From assembly GCA_018266795.1 (NCBI GenBank), contig JAFDZV010000005.1, forward strand, positions 44,416-108,415: 64,000 nt of DNA, read 5' to 3'. The number at the start of each line of letters is the position of its first letter. Positions within the stretch are counted from its first letter, which is position 1. This document shows, in pieces, positions 53,432 to 62,363 of this stretch. A program made the translations under genes and the position numbers. The notes below the pieces were generated by a model. It worked only from the letters and a program-made list of their open reading frames with translations. It was not told the DNA's origin and did no database searches. This DNA is from Bacteroidota bacterium (GTDB lineage: Bacteria > Bacteroidota > Ignavibacteria > OLB7).

Positions 53432-54231
53432 TGGGGCCGATATCGCACCGGACACGCATGCCGCTATCGGCGGCGCATCTGCCGATTCTTCTCGGCGCAT
53501 TCCTCTGGGCCTGTGCCGTGTCGCGAACGGGGCAGGGGACTGGTGGCCTGCCTGCCGGCTCCGCACCCGGGGACCGAACCCAGCAGCTTCCCGGCGATAC
53601 GGTTCTCGTACACGACGTGCCGATCGGCAGTATCGACTCTCTCTACATATCGCTCTCCGATACCAGTGCGCGCCTTCTCTCGATTCGCTTCAAGGTTCGT
53701 GACTCCGTCTGGCTCGAGGTTCCGGCTGCGGCATTCGAGCGCCGCAGCCTGATCGGCGACGGCAGGGAGTATACAGCCGTTCGAATCGAGGGGATGCATG
53801 GATATGCTGCCGCGCAACCGCCGAGCACCGACATCGAATTCGTGGTTGCCGGGGATACCGGGGGCGTACTGGATGTCGGCGTCGATTGCCTGCCGGAGCC
53901 GGCGGCCCGTGGATGGGGAGGCCCCAACGGCATTCCCGGTTCGGATGGCGCGCCTGCACCGGCCTGGTGCTTCGGTCCATGGAGTGTGCACGTTCAACGC
54001 GGATGCAGGGTCGTTACGCGAATCAGTCCGGCGAATGCCGGGGCGGGCGTCGTGGTGCGCACCATCTACGGCACGCCGGCCGCGAGCGATACCACCGTCA
54101 GTGTGATATGGGACTGCCTGCTGGAGAACGGCATGCGCGCGCCATCGGGGAGCTACCGTGTTGCGATCTCGCGCGAGGTGGGCGCTCGTCGGGGAGGCGC
54201 ACGTGTGACGGTGGTCACGGTTCATATGTGA
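53428..54231 (+). CDS. Lipoprotein with FlgD-like Ig region
   Basis: The 267-residue protein has a lipoprotein signal (HLPILLGAFLWAC). The C-terminal part reads as a FlgD-type immunoglobulin-like domain (VIWDCLLENGMRAPSGSYRV, with the WD...NG...SGxYxV pattern). It is coupled by ATGA to the TPR membrane protein, so the two probably form a complex across the periplasm. The central part (GWGGPNGIPGSDGAPAPAW) has four cysteines spread around it. No enzyme motif is seen. Confidence 0.75.
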   Translation: MMGPISHRTRMPLSAAHLPILLGAFLWACAVSRTGQGTGGLPAGSAPGDRTQQLPGDTVLVHDVPIGSIDSLYISLSDTSARLLSIRFKVRDSVWLEVPAAAFERRSLIGDGREYTAVRIEGMHGYAAAQPPSTDIEFVVAGDTGGVLDVGVDCLPEPAARGWGGPNGIPGSDGAPAPAWCFGPWSVHVQRGCRVVTRISPANAGAGVVVRTIYGTPAASDTTVSVIWDCLLENGMRAPSGSYRVAISREVGARRGGARVTVVTVHM

Positions 54232-54271
54232 GTTTGACTATTCGGGATGGCGTGTGGTGAATTTCAATCGC

Positions 54272-54309
54272 GAGCCCCTGCCGGTATGCATGCGTGCCGG
54301 TAGGGGCTC
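54272..54309. terminator. Bidirectional terminator hairpin between convergent genes
   Basis: Arms GAGCCCCTGCCGG and CCGGTAGGGGCTC pair over 13 positions with one G-T wobble and enclose a 12-base loop. It lies between the ends of the lipoprotein gene (plus, 54231) and the outer-membrane protein gene (minus, 54328). Confidence 0.6.
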
Positions 54310-54327
54310 AACGGTGAGTTGGTCGTC

Positions 54328-54873
54328 CTACAGACGATAGCCGACCTGTGCAACCACGGAGTGGATCGTGTTGTAGGTGGGGCCGCCCTGGTAATCCGGA
54401 ATATCCAATATCCCGTTGTAACCTATACCCAGCATCAGATGCGCCGCGAGCGATATCTGGAAGCCACCGCCAACCGAGAGCATATCGTGGGGCTGGGCGT
54501 TTCGCCGTACTTCCTCCGACGTTCGGTACGTTCCCAACCGGCCAACCAGTCCCGTGTTTGCATACATGGCCAGCCAGTTGTTGAAGTCCACAACGGCGTA
54601 TACGTCAACACTGATGCCGATCATCCCGGGGCGTATGGGAAGGCCACTGGTTGTATCACCCGGAAAATCGAACACCGTTGCACCGAGGCCCAGCCCGGAA
54701 TATCGTCCGCACAGGCCGATACCGGAGTTGTTCGGCCCGTATCGTGAGTTGATCCAGATCACAGCAGCATGGCTCTCCGTCTGCGTTCCCTGTGCGTGTG
54801 CTGCCAACGACAGCGCAGAGATAATTACGCCGGAAAATGCGAGCAGCGCGGCGAAGCGTATGATGAAATTCAT
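54328..54873 (-). CDS. Predicted outer-membrane beta-barrel protein
   Basis: A 181-residue protein with a signal peptide (FIIRFAALLAFSGVIISALS, cleavage near AHAQ) and alternating beta-strands (GISVDVYAVVDFNNWLAMYA, GGGFQISLAAHLMLGIGYNG) ending VAQVGYRL, compatible with an eight-strand barrel. No specific family recognised. It follows the upstream lipoprotein gene after 49 bases on the same strand and is probably co-transcribed. Confidence 0.7.
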   Translation of the reverse strand: MNFIIRFAALLAFSGVIISALSLAAHAQGTQTESHAAVIWINSRYGPNNSGIGLCGRYSGLGLGATVFDFPGDTTSGLPIRPGMIGISVDVYAVVDFNNWLAMYANTGLVGRLGTYRTSEEVRRNAQPHDMLSVGGGFQISLAAHLMLGIGYNGILDIPDYQGGPTYNTIHSVVAQVGYRL

Positions 54874-54922
54874 TGTGTTGAATAATTGTCGTGATGAATG
54901 TGTTGATGAACCGCAGGCGGTC

Positions 54923-56128
54923 TTACTGGCCGGTTTCGGGATCGGTGCTGTCGTCGGAATCATCACCGGAATTGACGGTATTCGATTCAAGTCGAAGCCG
55001 GCGCTCCATCTCCCGGGCGGCGGCACCCTCGGGAAATTCGCGGAGATAGGCATGGTAATCCGCCGTGGAAGCCGCAAGCATCGCCGCGCGGCGTTCGGCT
55101 TCCTGCCGGAATTCAGGATGCCGGCGCATGGCGGCAATTACCTCCGGGACTGTGGTATAGGTATTCATGTAGCGATACCGCAGCTCCGCCTGGCCATCAA
55201 CCGTGGGAAACAGCCTCATGAACTCCGGAATTTCATCGTGTTGTAGACGGTCGCGAACGTGAAGGCCAACGGCGTCAACCAGGGGGCTGCCCGGAAATGC
55301 CGCCGCGAACTGCCGGGCATCTCCCAGCGTCCGGACCAATTGCGCCGCCTTCCACTGCGCTGAGTCGCGATGTTCGGGAAAACGTTCCGCCAGGTGGAGT
55401 GCCTCATCGAACGTTGCTGCGGTAGAAATATATCGGTCGATCGCGGCGGGTTCTGCCGGCAGCCCATGCACCAGCGATGCGAACGGGATCAACGAATCGC
55501 GCCCCAGCATCGGTATGGCTGAAGAAAGAACGGAATCGCGATGCGGACTTGTGGGAAATACGGCAAGGAATAAGCGCACATCATTCAACGAATGCACGAA
55601 AAAGGATGCGTCGGCATTTCGTGCGATTCCCCGGATGCCAGGCAACACCAGGCCGGGGTGGAGCGTGTCCACCGGCAGCAGGATCAGCCGGTCGTTCATT
55701 GCATCGAGCCACCGCCCGGCATTGTCCGACGTAACCGGCGGAGCATCGCCGCCGGTAATCAGCGTCAGGAGCATGCTGGAGGCCAGTCCTGTAAGACCGC
55801 CCAGCGCTGCATTCCCGATCGGCTGGACCTCCTTCCGGCGCTCCCACCCTGTCCATCGCAATCCGATATTCGAAGTATATCCCTTCCACGCGCCGAACGC
55901 AGTGGCGGTTCCGATGAACGTCCATCCGGGCCACGCCGTCCGGCTCTCGAACGTGGGATTGCTGTATTCCGTGATGCCGTTGCCAACGGCCGATGTGCCG
56001 GAACTATGCGGTACCAGCGTTGTGCAGCCGGCTGCTGCGTGGCCCAGAATAATCAGGAGCGCAAGAAGGCTCCGATGCACGGCATCCGCAGGGGACGGGC
56101 GTGCGCAATCATGGAAGTGTGGAGACAT
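54923..56128 (-). CDS. Lipoprotein of unknown function
   Basis: The 401-residue protein has a lipoprotein signal ending AAAGC near residue 34 and a hydrophobic segment GLTGLASSMLLTLITGG near 110. The second half is helical and repeat-like (FDEALHLAERFPEHRDSAQW and VPEVIAAMRRHPEFRQEAER), resembling Sel1/TPR-like pairs, and ends in an Asp/Ser-rich tail. The frame is open for 43 more codons upstream without homology; the start at 56128 gives the lipoprotein signal. Function unknown. Confidence 0.7.
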   Translation of the reverse strand: MSPHFHDCARPSPADAVHRSLLALLIILGHAAAGCTTLVPHSSGTSAVGNGITEYSNPTFESRTAWPGWTFIGTATAFGAWKGYTSNIGLRWTGWERRKEVQPIGNAALGGLTGLASSMLLTLITGGDAPPVTSDNAGRWLDAMNDRLILLPVDTLHPGLVLPGIRGIARNADASFFVHSLNDVRLFLAVFPTSPHRDSVLSSAIPMLGRDSLIPFASLVHGLPAEPAAIDRYISTAATFDEALHLAERFPEHRDSAQWKAAQLVRTLGDARQFAAAFPGSPLVDAVGLHVRDRLQHDEIPEFMRLFPTVDGQAELRYRYMNTYTTVPEVIAAMRRHPEFRQEAERRAAMLAASTADYHAYLREFPEGAAAREMERRLRLESNTVNSGDDSDDSTDPETGQ

Positions 56129-56684
56129 TGTGATATGAATGAATGGATGATTGATACAGCGGCCTCGTCCTGTTCGTGCCGCCGCCGCTACCGCATCCAT
56201 GCGCGCATTACGTACGGATATCGGTACGTACAAAGTTGAGGCCATGGCTGCCTCCATCTGCTACGTATGGCCTACATACCGGCCGGGTTTGCTTGTGGAG
56301 GGAGAAACGGTCGGCCTGCTGCTGGGAAATGGCGGGATGATGAAAGCTCCGCGCCGCTGCACGCGGCCTTCGCCGAAGCGCAGCGCGTGATACGCCGGGA
56401 GCATGACGATCCGGTATTCTGGGCGCCGTTCGTGCTGGTGGGGGAGTAGAGGGCGTTGCCCGCGTGCCCTCACACACTGGAGTAACCGGCCGGATGACGA
56501 AGGCCGGGATTATCGAGGTGGCGGCGCGGTCTTTGGCGCAGGAGCATGGGCGAACAGCGGTTCCATGCATGGCGCGAAGAGTTCCTCACCCTCCGCACCG
56601 TCACGCGGCGGCATTTCGTTTCGTCGAACCCTCTGTACACTCCCCATCGTTCACCGCTATATTTGCCCCGATGAGGAGTACTCG
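56129..56684. other. Divergent intergenic region with decayed CHAT end
   Basis: Apart from the CHAT remnant at 56360-56449 and the ribosome site GAGGAG before 56685, no features were recognised. Confidence 0.4.
56360..56449 (+). pseudogene. 3' remnant of a fourth CHAT gene
   Basis: The frame reads AEAQRVIRREHDDPVFWAPF followed by VLVGE and a stop, matching the last residues of the CHAT copies (EAQREM..RY.DPYYWGAFVLVG). The final 31 bases match those of the gene ending at 49049 at 27 positions. Nothing further upstream resembles the CHAT domain, so only the 3' tip remains. Confidence 0.6.
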
Positions 56685-59600
56685 ATGATTGTACTGCATG
56701 CGGGGCTGGCCGGCGGCGCGCTTTATCTGTGGGGGGAGATTTCCGCGCCGGAATTATCCGAGGGTGGGGCCCGCGGGCGGCGCGGTGCAAAGCCTGTTCC
56801 GTATCGATATGATGCCGGCGTTGCCGGAATACGAGCGGCATGTGCTGCGATGGAACCGCTGCATGCGGTTGCGGCCCGCTCAACGGTGAATGCCGTCATC
56901 CGCCTTCCCTTCCTCGCCGGCATGCCGGTGCCTTCATCACCTCTCGTTGCCGATCCACCCCTCTCGCGTGCGTTACCGGTATTGCGTCCGTGTGGCATCA
57001 CGGCCGTCGAGCTTTTGCCGGCGGAGGTGGCTGGGTTGATGGCGCACCTGCTCGAGCATGATCCGCCGGCTCCGGGTATCGTTGCCGGGACTACGCTGAA
57101 GTTCTGGGCGCAGGCATTTCGGCTGGCTGCGCGGCTGGTTGTGCGGGGTGAATTTCTGCCGGGCATTCTGTACGACGGAGCCGGGTTTCAGGCCTGCTGG
57201 GAACCGATGCCCGGCGCCGATGCCGTACGCCACGCACGCATGCTTGCCGGCGCAATGCCCGATGCCTGCCGTGCCCTGTCGATGAATGGCGCCTCGGCCC
57301 CTGCCACGCCACAGGCCGCGCTCGACGAATTTCTTGCAATCGTCGTTGATGCCCTGGTGCTTGGGGCACAGCAACCGTTGGGCGCGGCGAATTCATTACG
57401 CGGGCGCCGGCTGCGGCATTCGCGCAACGCTGCCGGCAGCTTCGATGAAAAGTGGCTGCATGCCCTGGGCGATTCCGAGGGGCGGATCTCCTGCAGGCCG
57501 GCGGAGTTCGAGGAGTTCTCCACACGCCTGGCCGAGTGGAAACGTCCGCTGCTTGTTGCCGCATCCACACCGTTCCGATTGTGTTTTCGCCTGGAGGAGC
57601 CCGGCAACGATGCCGCGGATAGCGGAATGGAACGGCGCATTGCAACCGATCGGCGGCGTGACGATGGTGGGGCATGGAACGTACGTTATCTGCTACAATC
57701 CACGGACGATCCGAGCCTTCTCATCGATGTGGCACGCGTGTGGGATGGCCGTGCGGATCGCGACCCGTTGCCGGGGAGCGAGGGGGTGAACCTGCGGGAA
57801 TATCTGCTTGGTGCGCTCGGGCGTGCCTCGCGATTGCTTCCGGATGTAAGGGCCAGCCTGGATGGCCCTGCTCCTGGTGGCTACACGCTCGATACCACGA
57901 ACGCCTATCGATTCCTGCAGGACGATGCCGGGTTGCTCGAGAGGGGAGGGTTCGCCGTGTTGCTCCCCGCATGGTGGACACGCAGGGGCGTAAAGCACCT
58001 TACCGCCAAGGCCATCGTGCAGAGCTCCGGGTTTGCCGTGCGTGCCGGCCTGACGCTCGATGCGATCGCCGCCGTCGACTGGGAGATTGCCTTGGGCGGG
58101 GAACCGATTTCGCAGGATGAACTGCGCCGGCTTGCGCGCTTGAAGGCGCCGCTGGTTCGGATGCGTGGCCAATGGGTGGAGTTGGACCCGGAGGCGATCG
58201 ACGCGGCGTTGCGGTACTGGCAGAAACAACACCGCCGCATGCCGCTGCGCGACGTAGTCCGCATGGCCCTCGGGGCAGACCGTGCGCCGGGCGGTCTGGA
58301 GGTGGCCATCGAGGCTGGCGGTGCCGTGGGGCGGATGCTGGACCGGCTTCGCGGAACCGCGGCACCGGAGCAGCTTCCGGTGCCCGCGGGTTTTCACGGA
58401 ACATTGCGTCCATATCAGGAGCGTGGATACGCATGGCTGCACTTCCTGCGCTCGCTCGGGTTCGGCGCCTGCCTTGCCGACGACATGGGATTGGGAAAAA
58501 CTATCCAGGCCCTTGTACTGCTTGCGGCCGATCGCGATCCGAAAGGCAATGTATCGGACGCGGCACGGCCTGCCCTGCTGGTATGCCCCACGTCCGTCAT
58601 GTGGAACTGGCGCAGGGAGGCGGAGCGCTTCACGCCCGATCTGCCGGTGATGATGCATCACGGTGCAGGGCGCATGAAGGAATCGACGTTCGTCCGCGAG
58701 GCCGGGCACAATGCCCTGGTAATCACCAGCTACGCGCTTCTGCATCGTGATCTCGCCCTGCTCCGATCGGTGGACTGGGCAGGTGTGATCCTGGACGAGG
58801 CGCAGAACATCAAGAACCCTGAAACCCGGCAGGCGCAGGCCGCGCGGGCGCTGCATGCCGGCTACCGCATCGCCCTTACGGGCACTCCAGTGGAAAATCA
58901 TGTTGGCGACCTGTGGTCCATCATGGAGTTTCTCAACCCGGGATTTCTGGGCTCGCGCGCCGCGTTCCGGCGGGAGTTCCTTCTGCCGGTTCAAGCCGCG
59001 CAGGACGCCGCAGCTGCGGAACATCTGAAGAAGCTTACCGGGCCGTTCATCCTGCGCCGGATGAAAACCGATCCATCCATCATCACCGATCTCCCCGCGA
59101 AGCAGGAGATGAAGGTGTTCTGTACGCTTACACGCGAGCAGGCATCGTTGTACAAGGCCGTGGTGGATGAGATGGCGGCCGGACTGGATAGCGTTGACGG
59201 AATTCAGCGCCAGGGGATGGTGCTGGCGGGATTGCTGAGGTTGAAACAGGTCTGCAATCACCCCGCGCAGTTTCTGGGCGACAATTCCGCAGTCGCCGAT
59301 CGTTCCGGCAAGCTGAACCGCCTTACCGAAATGCTCGAGGAGGTGCTTGCATCCGGCGATCGCGCGCTGGTGTTCACGCAGTTCGCGGAGATGGGCGCCA
59401 TCCTCAAGCACCATCTTCAGGAGACCTTCGGTGTGGAGGTGTTGCTGCTGCACGGCGCAACGCCCGTGAAGCAGCGGGAGGCAATGGTGCAGCGCTTCCA
59501 GTCCGGCGAATCAGGCACCCCGATATTTGTTCTTTCACTGAAGGCGGGCGGCAGCGGCCTGAACCTGACGGCGGCGTCGCATGTATTTCATTTCGATCGC

Positions 59601-59846
59601 TGGTGGAACCCGGCTGTGGAAAGCCAGGCTACCGATCGCGCGTTCCGCATCGGGCAGCGGCGCAATGTGCAGGTGCACAGTTTCATCTGCGCCGGAACCG
59701 TTGAAGAGAAGATCGACGAGATGATCGAGCGCAAACAGAGCGTTGCCGCAACGGTTGTCGGCAGCGGCGAATCGATGCTGGCAGCGCTTTCCACCGCGGA
59801 ACTGAAAAAGATCATCATGCTGCGTACCGCATCATCGGGCGAGTGA
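56685..59846 (+). CDS. SNF2-family helicase-like ATPase
   Basis: The 1053-residue protein has a SNF2 ATPase core in its second half: Walker A DDMGLGKT at 599-606, DEAQ box at 704-707, RIALTGTPVENHVGDLWSIM, and in the second lobe VFTQFAEMG, LKAGGSGLNL and ATDRAFRIGQ. The first 550 residues are the poorly conserved N-terminal region found in bacterial HepA/RapA-like SNF2 proteins with a partner SWIM protein. It should move on double-stranded DNA using ATP, without strand separation. Start at ATG 56685 (MIVLHAGLAG), preceded by GAGGAG at 56673-56678. Confidence 0.93.
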   Translation: MIVLHAGLAGGALYLWGEISAPELSEGGARGRRGAKPVPYRYDAGVAGIRAACAAMEPLHAVAARSTVNAVIRLPFLAGMPVPSSPLVADPPLSRALPVLRPCGITAVELLPAEVAGLMAHLLEHDPPAPGIVAGTTLKFWAQAFRLAARLVVRGEFLPGILYDGAGFQACWEPMPGADAVRHARMLAGAMPDACRALSMNGASAPATPQAALDEFLAIVVDALVLGAQQPLGAANSLRGRRLRHSRNAAGSFDEKWLHALGDSEGRISCRPAEFEEFSTRLAEWKRPLLVAASTPFRLCFRLEEPGNDAADSGMERRIATDRRRDDGGAWNVRYLLQSTDDPSLLIDVARVWDGRADRDPLPGSEGVNLREYLLGALGRASRLLPDVRASLDGPAPGGYTLDTTNAYRFLQDDAGLLERGGFAVLLPAWWTRRGVKHLTAKAIVQSSGFAVRAGLTLDAIAAVDWEIALGGEPISQDELRRLARLKAPLVRMRGQWVELDPEAIDAALRYWQKQHRRMPLRDVVRMALGADRAPGGLEVAIEAGGAVGRMLDRLRGTAAPEQLPVPAGFHGTLRPYQERGYAWLHFLRSLGFGACLADDMGLGKTIQALVLLAADRDPKGNVSDAARPALLVCPTSVMWNWRREAERFTPDLPVMMHHGAGRMKESTFVREAGHNALVITSYALLHRDLALLRSVDWAGVILDEAQNIKNPETRQAQAARALHAGYRIALTGTPVENHVGDLWSIMEFLNPGFLGSRAAFRREFLLPVQAAQDAAAAEHLKKLTGPFILRRMKTDPSIITDLPAKQEMKVFCTLTREQASLYKAVVDEMAAGLDSVDGIQRQGMVLAGLLRLKQVCNHPAQFLGDNSAVADRSGKLNRLTEMLEEVLASGDRALVFTQFAEMGAILKHHLQETFGVEVLLLHGATPVKQREAMVQRFQSGESGTPIFVLSLKAGGSGLNLTAASHVFHFDRWWNPAVESQATDRAFRIGQRRNVQVHSFICAGTVEEKIDEMIERKQSVAATVVGSGESMLAALSTAELKKIIMLRTASSGE

Positions 59847-59855
59847 AGTAATCCC

Positions 59856-60854
59856 ATGGGAAACATGATGGACGATAACTGGAATTTCAAGCCCTCGAAA
59901 CCTCGCGAGGTGGTTGGCGGAATCAAGGCCCGCTCCAGGCGTGGAACGTTCGGCGAAAGCTGGTGGGCCCGGCGCTGGATCGAGGCGTTGGAGCGATTCG
60001 ATTTTCGTGACCGGCTTGCGCGGGGGAGGGCGTACGCGCGGTCCGGGCAGGTGCTGCGTATCAGGATCGAGCCCGGTATCGTGACGGCAGACGTTCAGGG
60101 TTCGCGGGCGGAACCGTATGCGGTCACGATCGAGCTGCCGCAATTCACAACGAGGCAGTCCAATGCGCTCATTGCGGTGCTTGCGCGCCGAACCATCTTC
60201 GCCGCACGGCTGCTTGCCGGGGAGATGCCGGAGGATATCGAGGATGCCGTTCGCGATGCGGGCCTCTCGCTGTTCCCCGGCCGTGCGGGCGATCTTCATA
60301 CCACATGCAATTGCCCGGACTGGTCCAACCCGTGCAAGCACAGCGCCGCCGTGTACTACCTTCTGGGTGAGGAGTTCGACCGCGACCCGTTCCTGATCTT
60401 CCGGTTGCGCGGCATGGAACGGGAACAACTGGCCGCGAAACTGGCTGCGGGCTCCGAAGCCGCTTCGCGTCCGGCCCGCGGGAAGAAGGCCGTCCAATCC
60501 ATCCCGGCACAGCTTCCGCCGCCCGGGAAATCGTCCGGCAAGGCCCATGCCGCGCGGCAGCGTTCGGCGAAGGCACCGCAGGCCGTTGTGCAGGCAGGCA
60601 CCACGGCACTGCGTGCGGACGTACGTGCCTTCTGGGGAGCCGGAATCGATATCTATCAGGAGTCCGTCGAGTTCCGCATTCCCTCCATCCCGGCCGCACT
60701 ACCGAGGCAGCTGGGAGCGTTTCCCTTCTGGCGTGCCTCCGAACCGCTGGCTGATGCGCTGGCGCCCTACTACGATGCCGCCTCCCACCATGTCCTGCAG
60801 AGTGTCCTGGCCGGCCCGGACTTGCACGAAGCGGATGCCGATAGCGATCGCTGA
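59856..60854 (+). CDS. SWIM zinc-finger protein
   Basis: The 332-residue protein has a SWIM motif CNCPDWSNPCKH (Cys151, Cys153, Cys160, His162) within the pattern seen in bacterial SWIM proteins, which bind DNA or protein. The N-terminal part (ESWWARRWIEALERFDFRDR, LARGRAYARSGQVLRIRIEP) is the usual companion domain. It starts nine bases after the SNF2 stop; the two-gene unit is common in bacteria. The C-terminal third is Pro/Ala-rich with a basic linker. ATG 59865 is an alternative start. Confidence 0.9.
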   Translation: MGNMMDDNWNFKPSKPREVVGGIKARSRRGTFGESWWARRWIEALERFDFRDRLARGRAYARSGQVLRIRIEPGIVTADVQGSRAEPYAVTIELPQFTTRQSNALIAVLARRTIFAARLLAGEMPEDIEDAVRDAGLSLFPGRAGDLHTTCNCPDWSNPCKHSAAVYYLLGEEFDRDPFLIFRLRGMEREQLAAKLAAGSEAASRPARGKKAVQSIPAQLPPPGKSSGKAHAARQRSAKAPQAVVQAGTTALRADVRAFWGAGIDIYQESVEFRIPSIPAALPRQLGAFPFWRASEPLADALAPYYDAASHHVLQSVLAGPDLHEADADSDR

Positions 60855-60884
60855 GCGGATGCAGTGTAATCGGCGTGCACCATC

Positions 60885-61352
60885 ATGCGATCTTCAATAC
60901 AGACTCACCGTTGCGTTCCTCGGCGTCCTCGGCGGTCACCTGTCGCAGTCTCCGCCGACGCACGAGGCCGGGCCATCGCGGAGCCGGGATTCTACACCGT
61001 GCGCGCTTCCGTGGCGTTGAAGGAGGAGATCGTGATCTCCAATCCCATCGAGATCCGCGTTGCGCCGCCGCGCGGCTACGAGCAGGAATATTTCGCGCAG
61101 GACTTCTTCAGCAATGGCGTCGCCGCCGCGCTCGTCTTCGGTGGGGATGAGCGCACGTTCACCGTTGCCACGGCGGAACCCGAACGCGCGGCCGACCTGC
61201 TGACCGCAGCGCTCATGAAGAGTCCGGCGGCAGCGCTGGAGACATTCGGCGGCATCGGTTACGCCCGCTCCATGAAGCAGCTCGCGGCACTGTTGGAGGG
61301 GATGGTGCGCAAGCAGGAGGCCGAGGGCGTACGCAAGGTGGTGGCGGGGTAG
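60885..61352 (+). pseudogene. Truncated hypothetical gene
   Basis: From about 60970 the frame reads like the end of a protein (EPGFYTVRASVALKEEIVIS, APPRGYEQEYFAQDFFSNGV, then a helical tail). From memory, similar sequence ends long proteins in other phyla. The 30 residues before that look like translated non-coding sequence, so this is probably a 5'-truncated gene. It follows the SWIM gene but shows no link to it. Confidence 0.4.
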
Positions 61353-61367
61353 AGAGACTGGGATGCG

Positions 61368-61401
61368 AAGCTGCCGGCCGGTTTGGGCCGGCCGGCGGCT
61401 T
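61368..61401. terminator. Strong hairpin between convergent genes
   Basis: Arms AAGCTGCCGGCCGG and CCGGCCGGCGGCTT pair over 14 positions with one wobble and enclose the loop TTTGGG. It separates the truncated gene (plus) from the lipoprotein gene (minus). No T-run follows. Confidence 0.55.
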
Positions 61402-61625
61402 GCTGGTCAACGATTGAGAGAGGGGAGAATCATCCTGCCGGTACGGTTCCCTGTGGTGTGGCGGGATTGTTCATCACGGAAGTCCAACCTTCCATCAGCA
61501 CGCCCGGTATCGGCCGCGTTGGAATCTCCGATGATTGATCCGGCGACGCGGCCTCAACGCTCCGTTCGCCGCCGAACGCGCGGCATGGAGATGAGGCCGC
61601 CGTGGATGGAGCAGGATTGGCATGA

Positions 61626-62363
61626 TCACTTCACCAGCGAGTACGCCAGAAGCTGCTGCAACGACGTGTTGTTCTGGATCTTCGCGAACGCGCCTGCCGT
61701 GCGTGCGTACCAGTAGTTTGTGATAACCGTTCCCGAGCTGGTGGAGGACCACACGTTATTGTGCCACTCCTCCGTGGAGTCCCGTGTGACACGAATGTGC
61801 GCGCACGCAAGCGACTCCTGGCCCACCTGTATCGGCTCCTCGCCGAGGTACTCCACCGTCCAGTTGCTGGAGAAGTTCATGGTGGTACCTCCTTCGGAGG
61901 CGAGGCCCGGCTTGGTGATGGTCTCATAGGTGGAGTGCGACGTGGTGGGCGTGCGGCTGCAGACCGGCAGGCGCAGATACCATCCCCCTTCGTCGATGGA
62001 TGAATGCACGTACGCCCACTCGTCACCATCGGCGCCGTAGGGTGCTGTCAGCGCCGGCATGCCATGCGTGTGATGGAGAAGCACGTTGTGTATCGTGCTG
62101 TCGGTGGGTGACGATCCGGACACGACGGAGTCCGTGAAAACATACGTTGTGTGCCCGAAGCCCGGGAATGTTCCCTCTATCTGGTAGTAGTAGGTGCTGC
62201 CGGGTCTGGGAACGAATCCGCATTCGCCGGGGCCGGGAACGTTGGCCGTGTCCGGCTCGGTAGGCTGGTTGCTGCTGCTGGAACAGGATGCCGTGGCAAG
62301 TGCCAGAGCGATAGCGAGCGACGGCATCTGGGCTTTGCGAATCTGCTGCATGATCCGGGGCAT
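61626..62363 (-). CDS. Lipoprotein of unknown function
   Basis: The 245-residue protein has a lipoprotein signal (AIALALATASC) followed by a Ser-rich linker. The mature part is beta-rich (STYYYQIEGTFPGFGHTTYV, VEYLGEEPIQVGQESLACAH, TVITNYWYARTAGAFAKIQN), the kind of pattern seen in lipoproteins whose C-terminal half describes a conserved tail of unknown function. Start taken at ATG 62363; ATG 62351 is possible. The frame upstream is open but not protein-like. Confidence 0.75.
   Translation of the reverse strand: MPRIMQQIRKAQMPSLAIALALATASCSSSSNQPTEPDTANVPGPGECGFVPRPGSTYYYQIEGTFPGFGHTTYVFTDSVVSGSSPTDSTIHNVLLHHTHGMPALTAPYGADGDEWAYVHSSIDEGGWYLRLPVCSRTPTTSHSTYETITKPGLASEGGTTMNFSSNWTVEYLGEEPIQVGQESLACAHIRVTRDSTEEWHNNVWSSTSSGTVITNYWYARTAGAFAKIQNNTSLQQLLAYSLVK

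Noticed and set aside
52144..54231. A single 695-codon plus-strand gene
   Set aside because: Its first 428 codons are the wrong frame of the TPR membrane protein gene; the real gene starts at 53428 with a lipoprotein signal.
16479..60950. Similarity of TCCGTTGTGTCCTCTGCGG-like sequence near 16490 and near 60920
   Set aside because: Short and imperfect; not enough for a repeat family from two sites.
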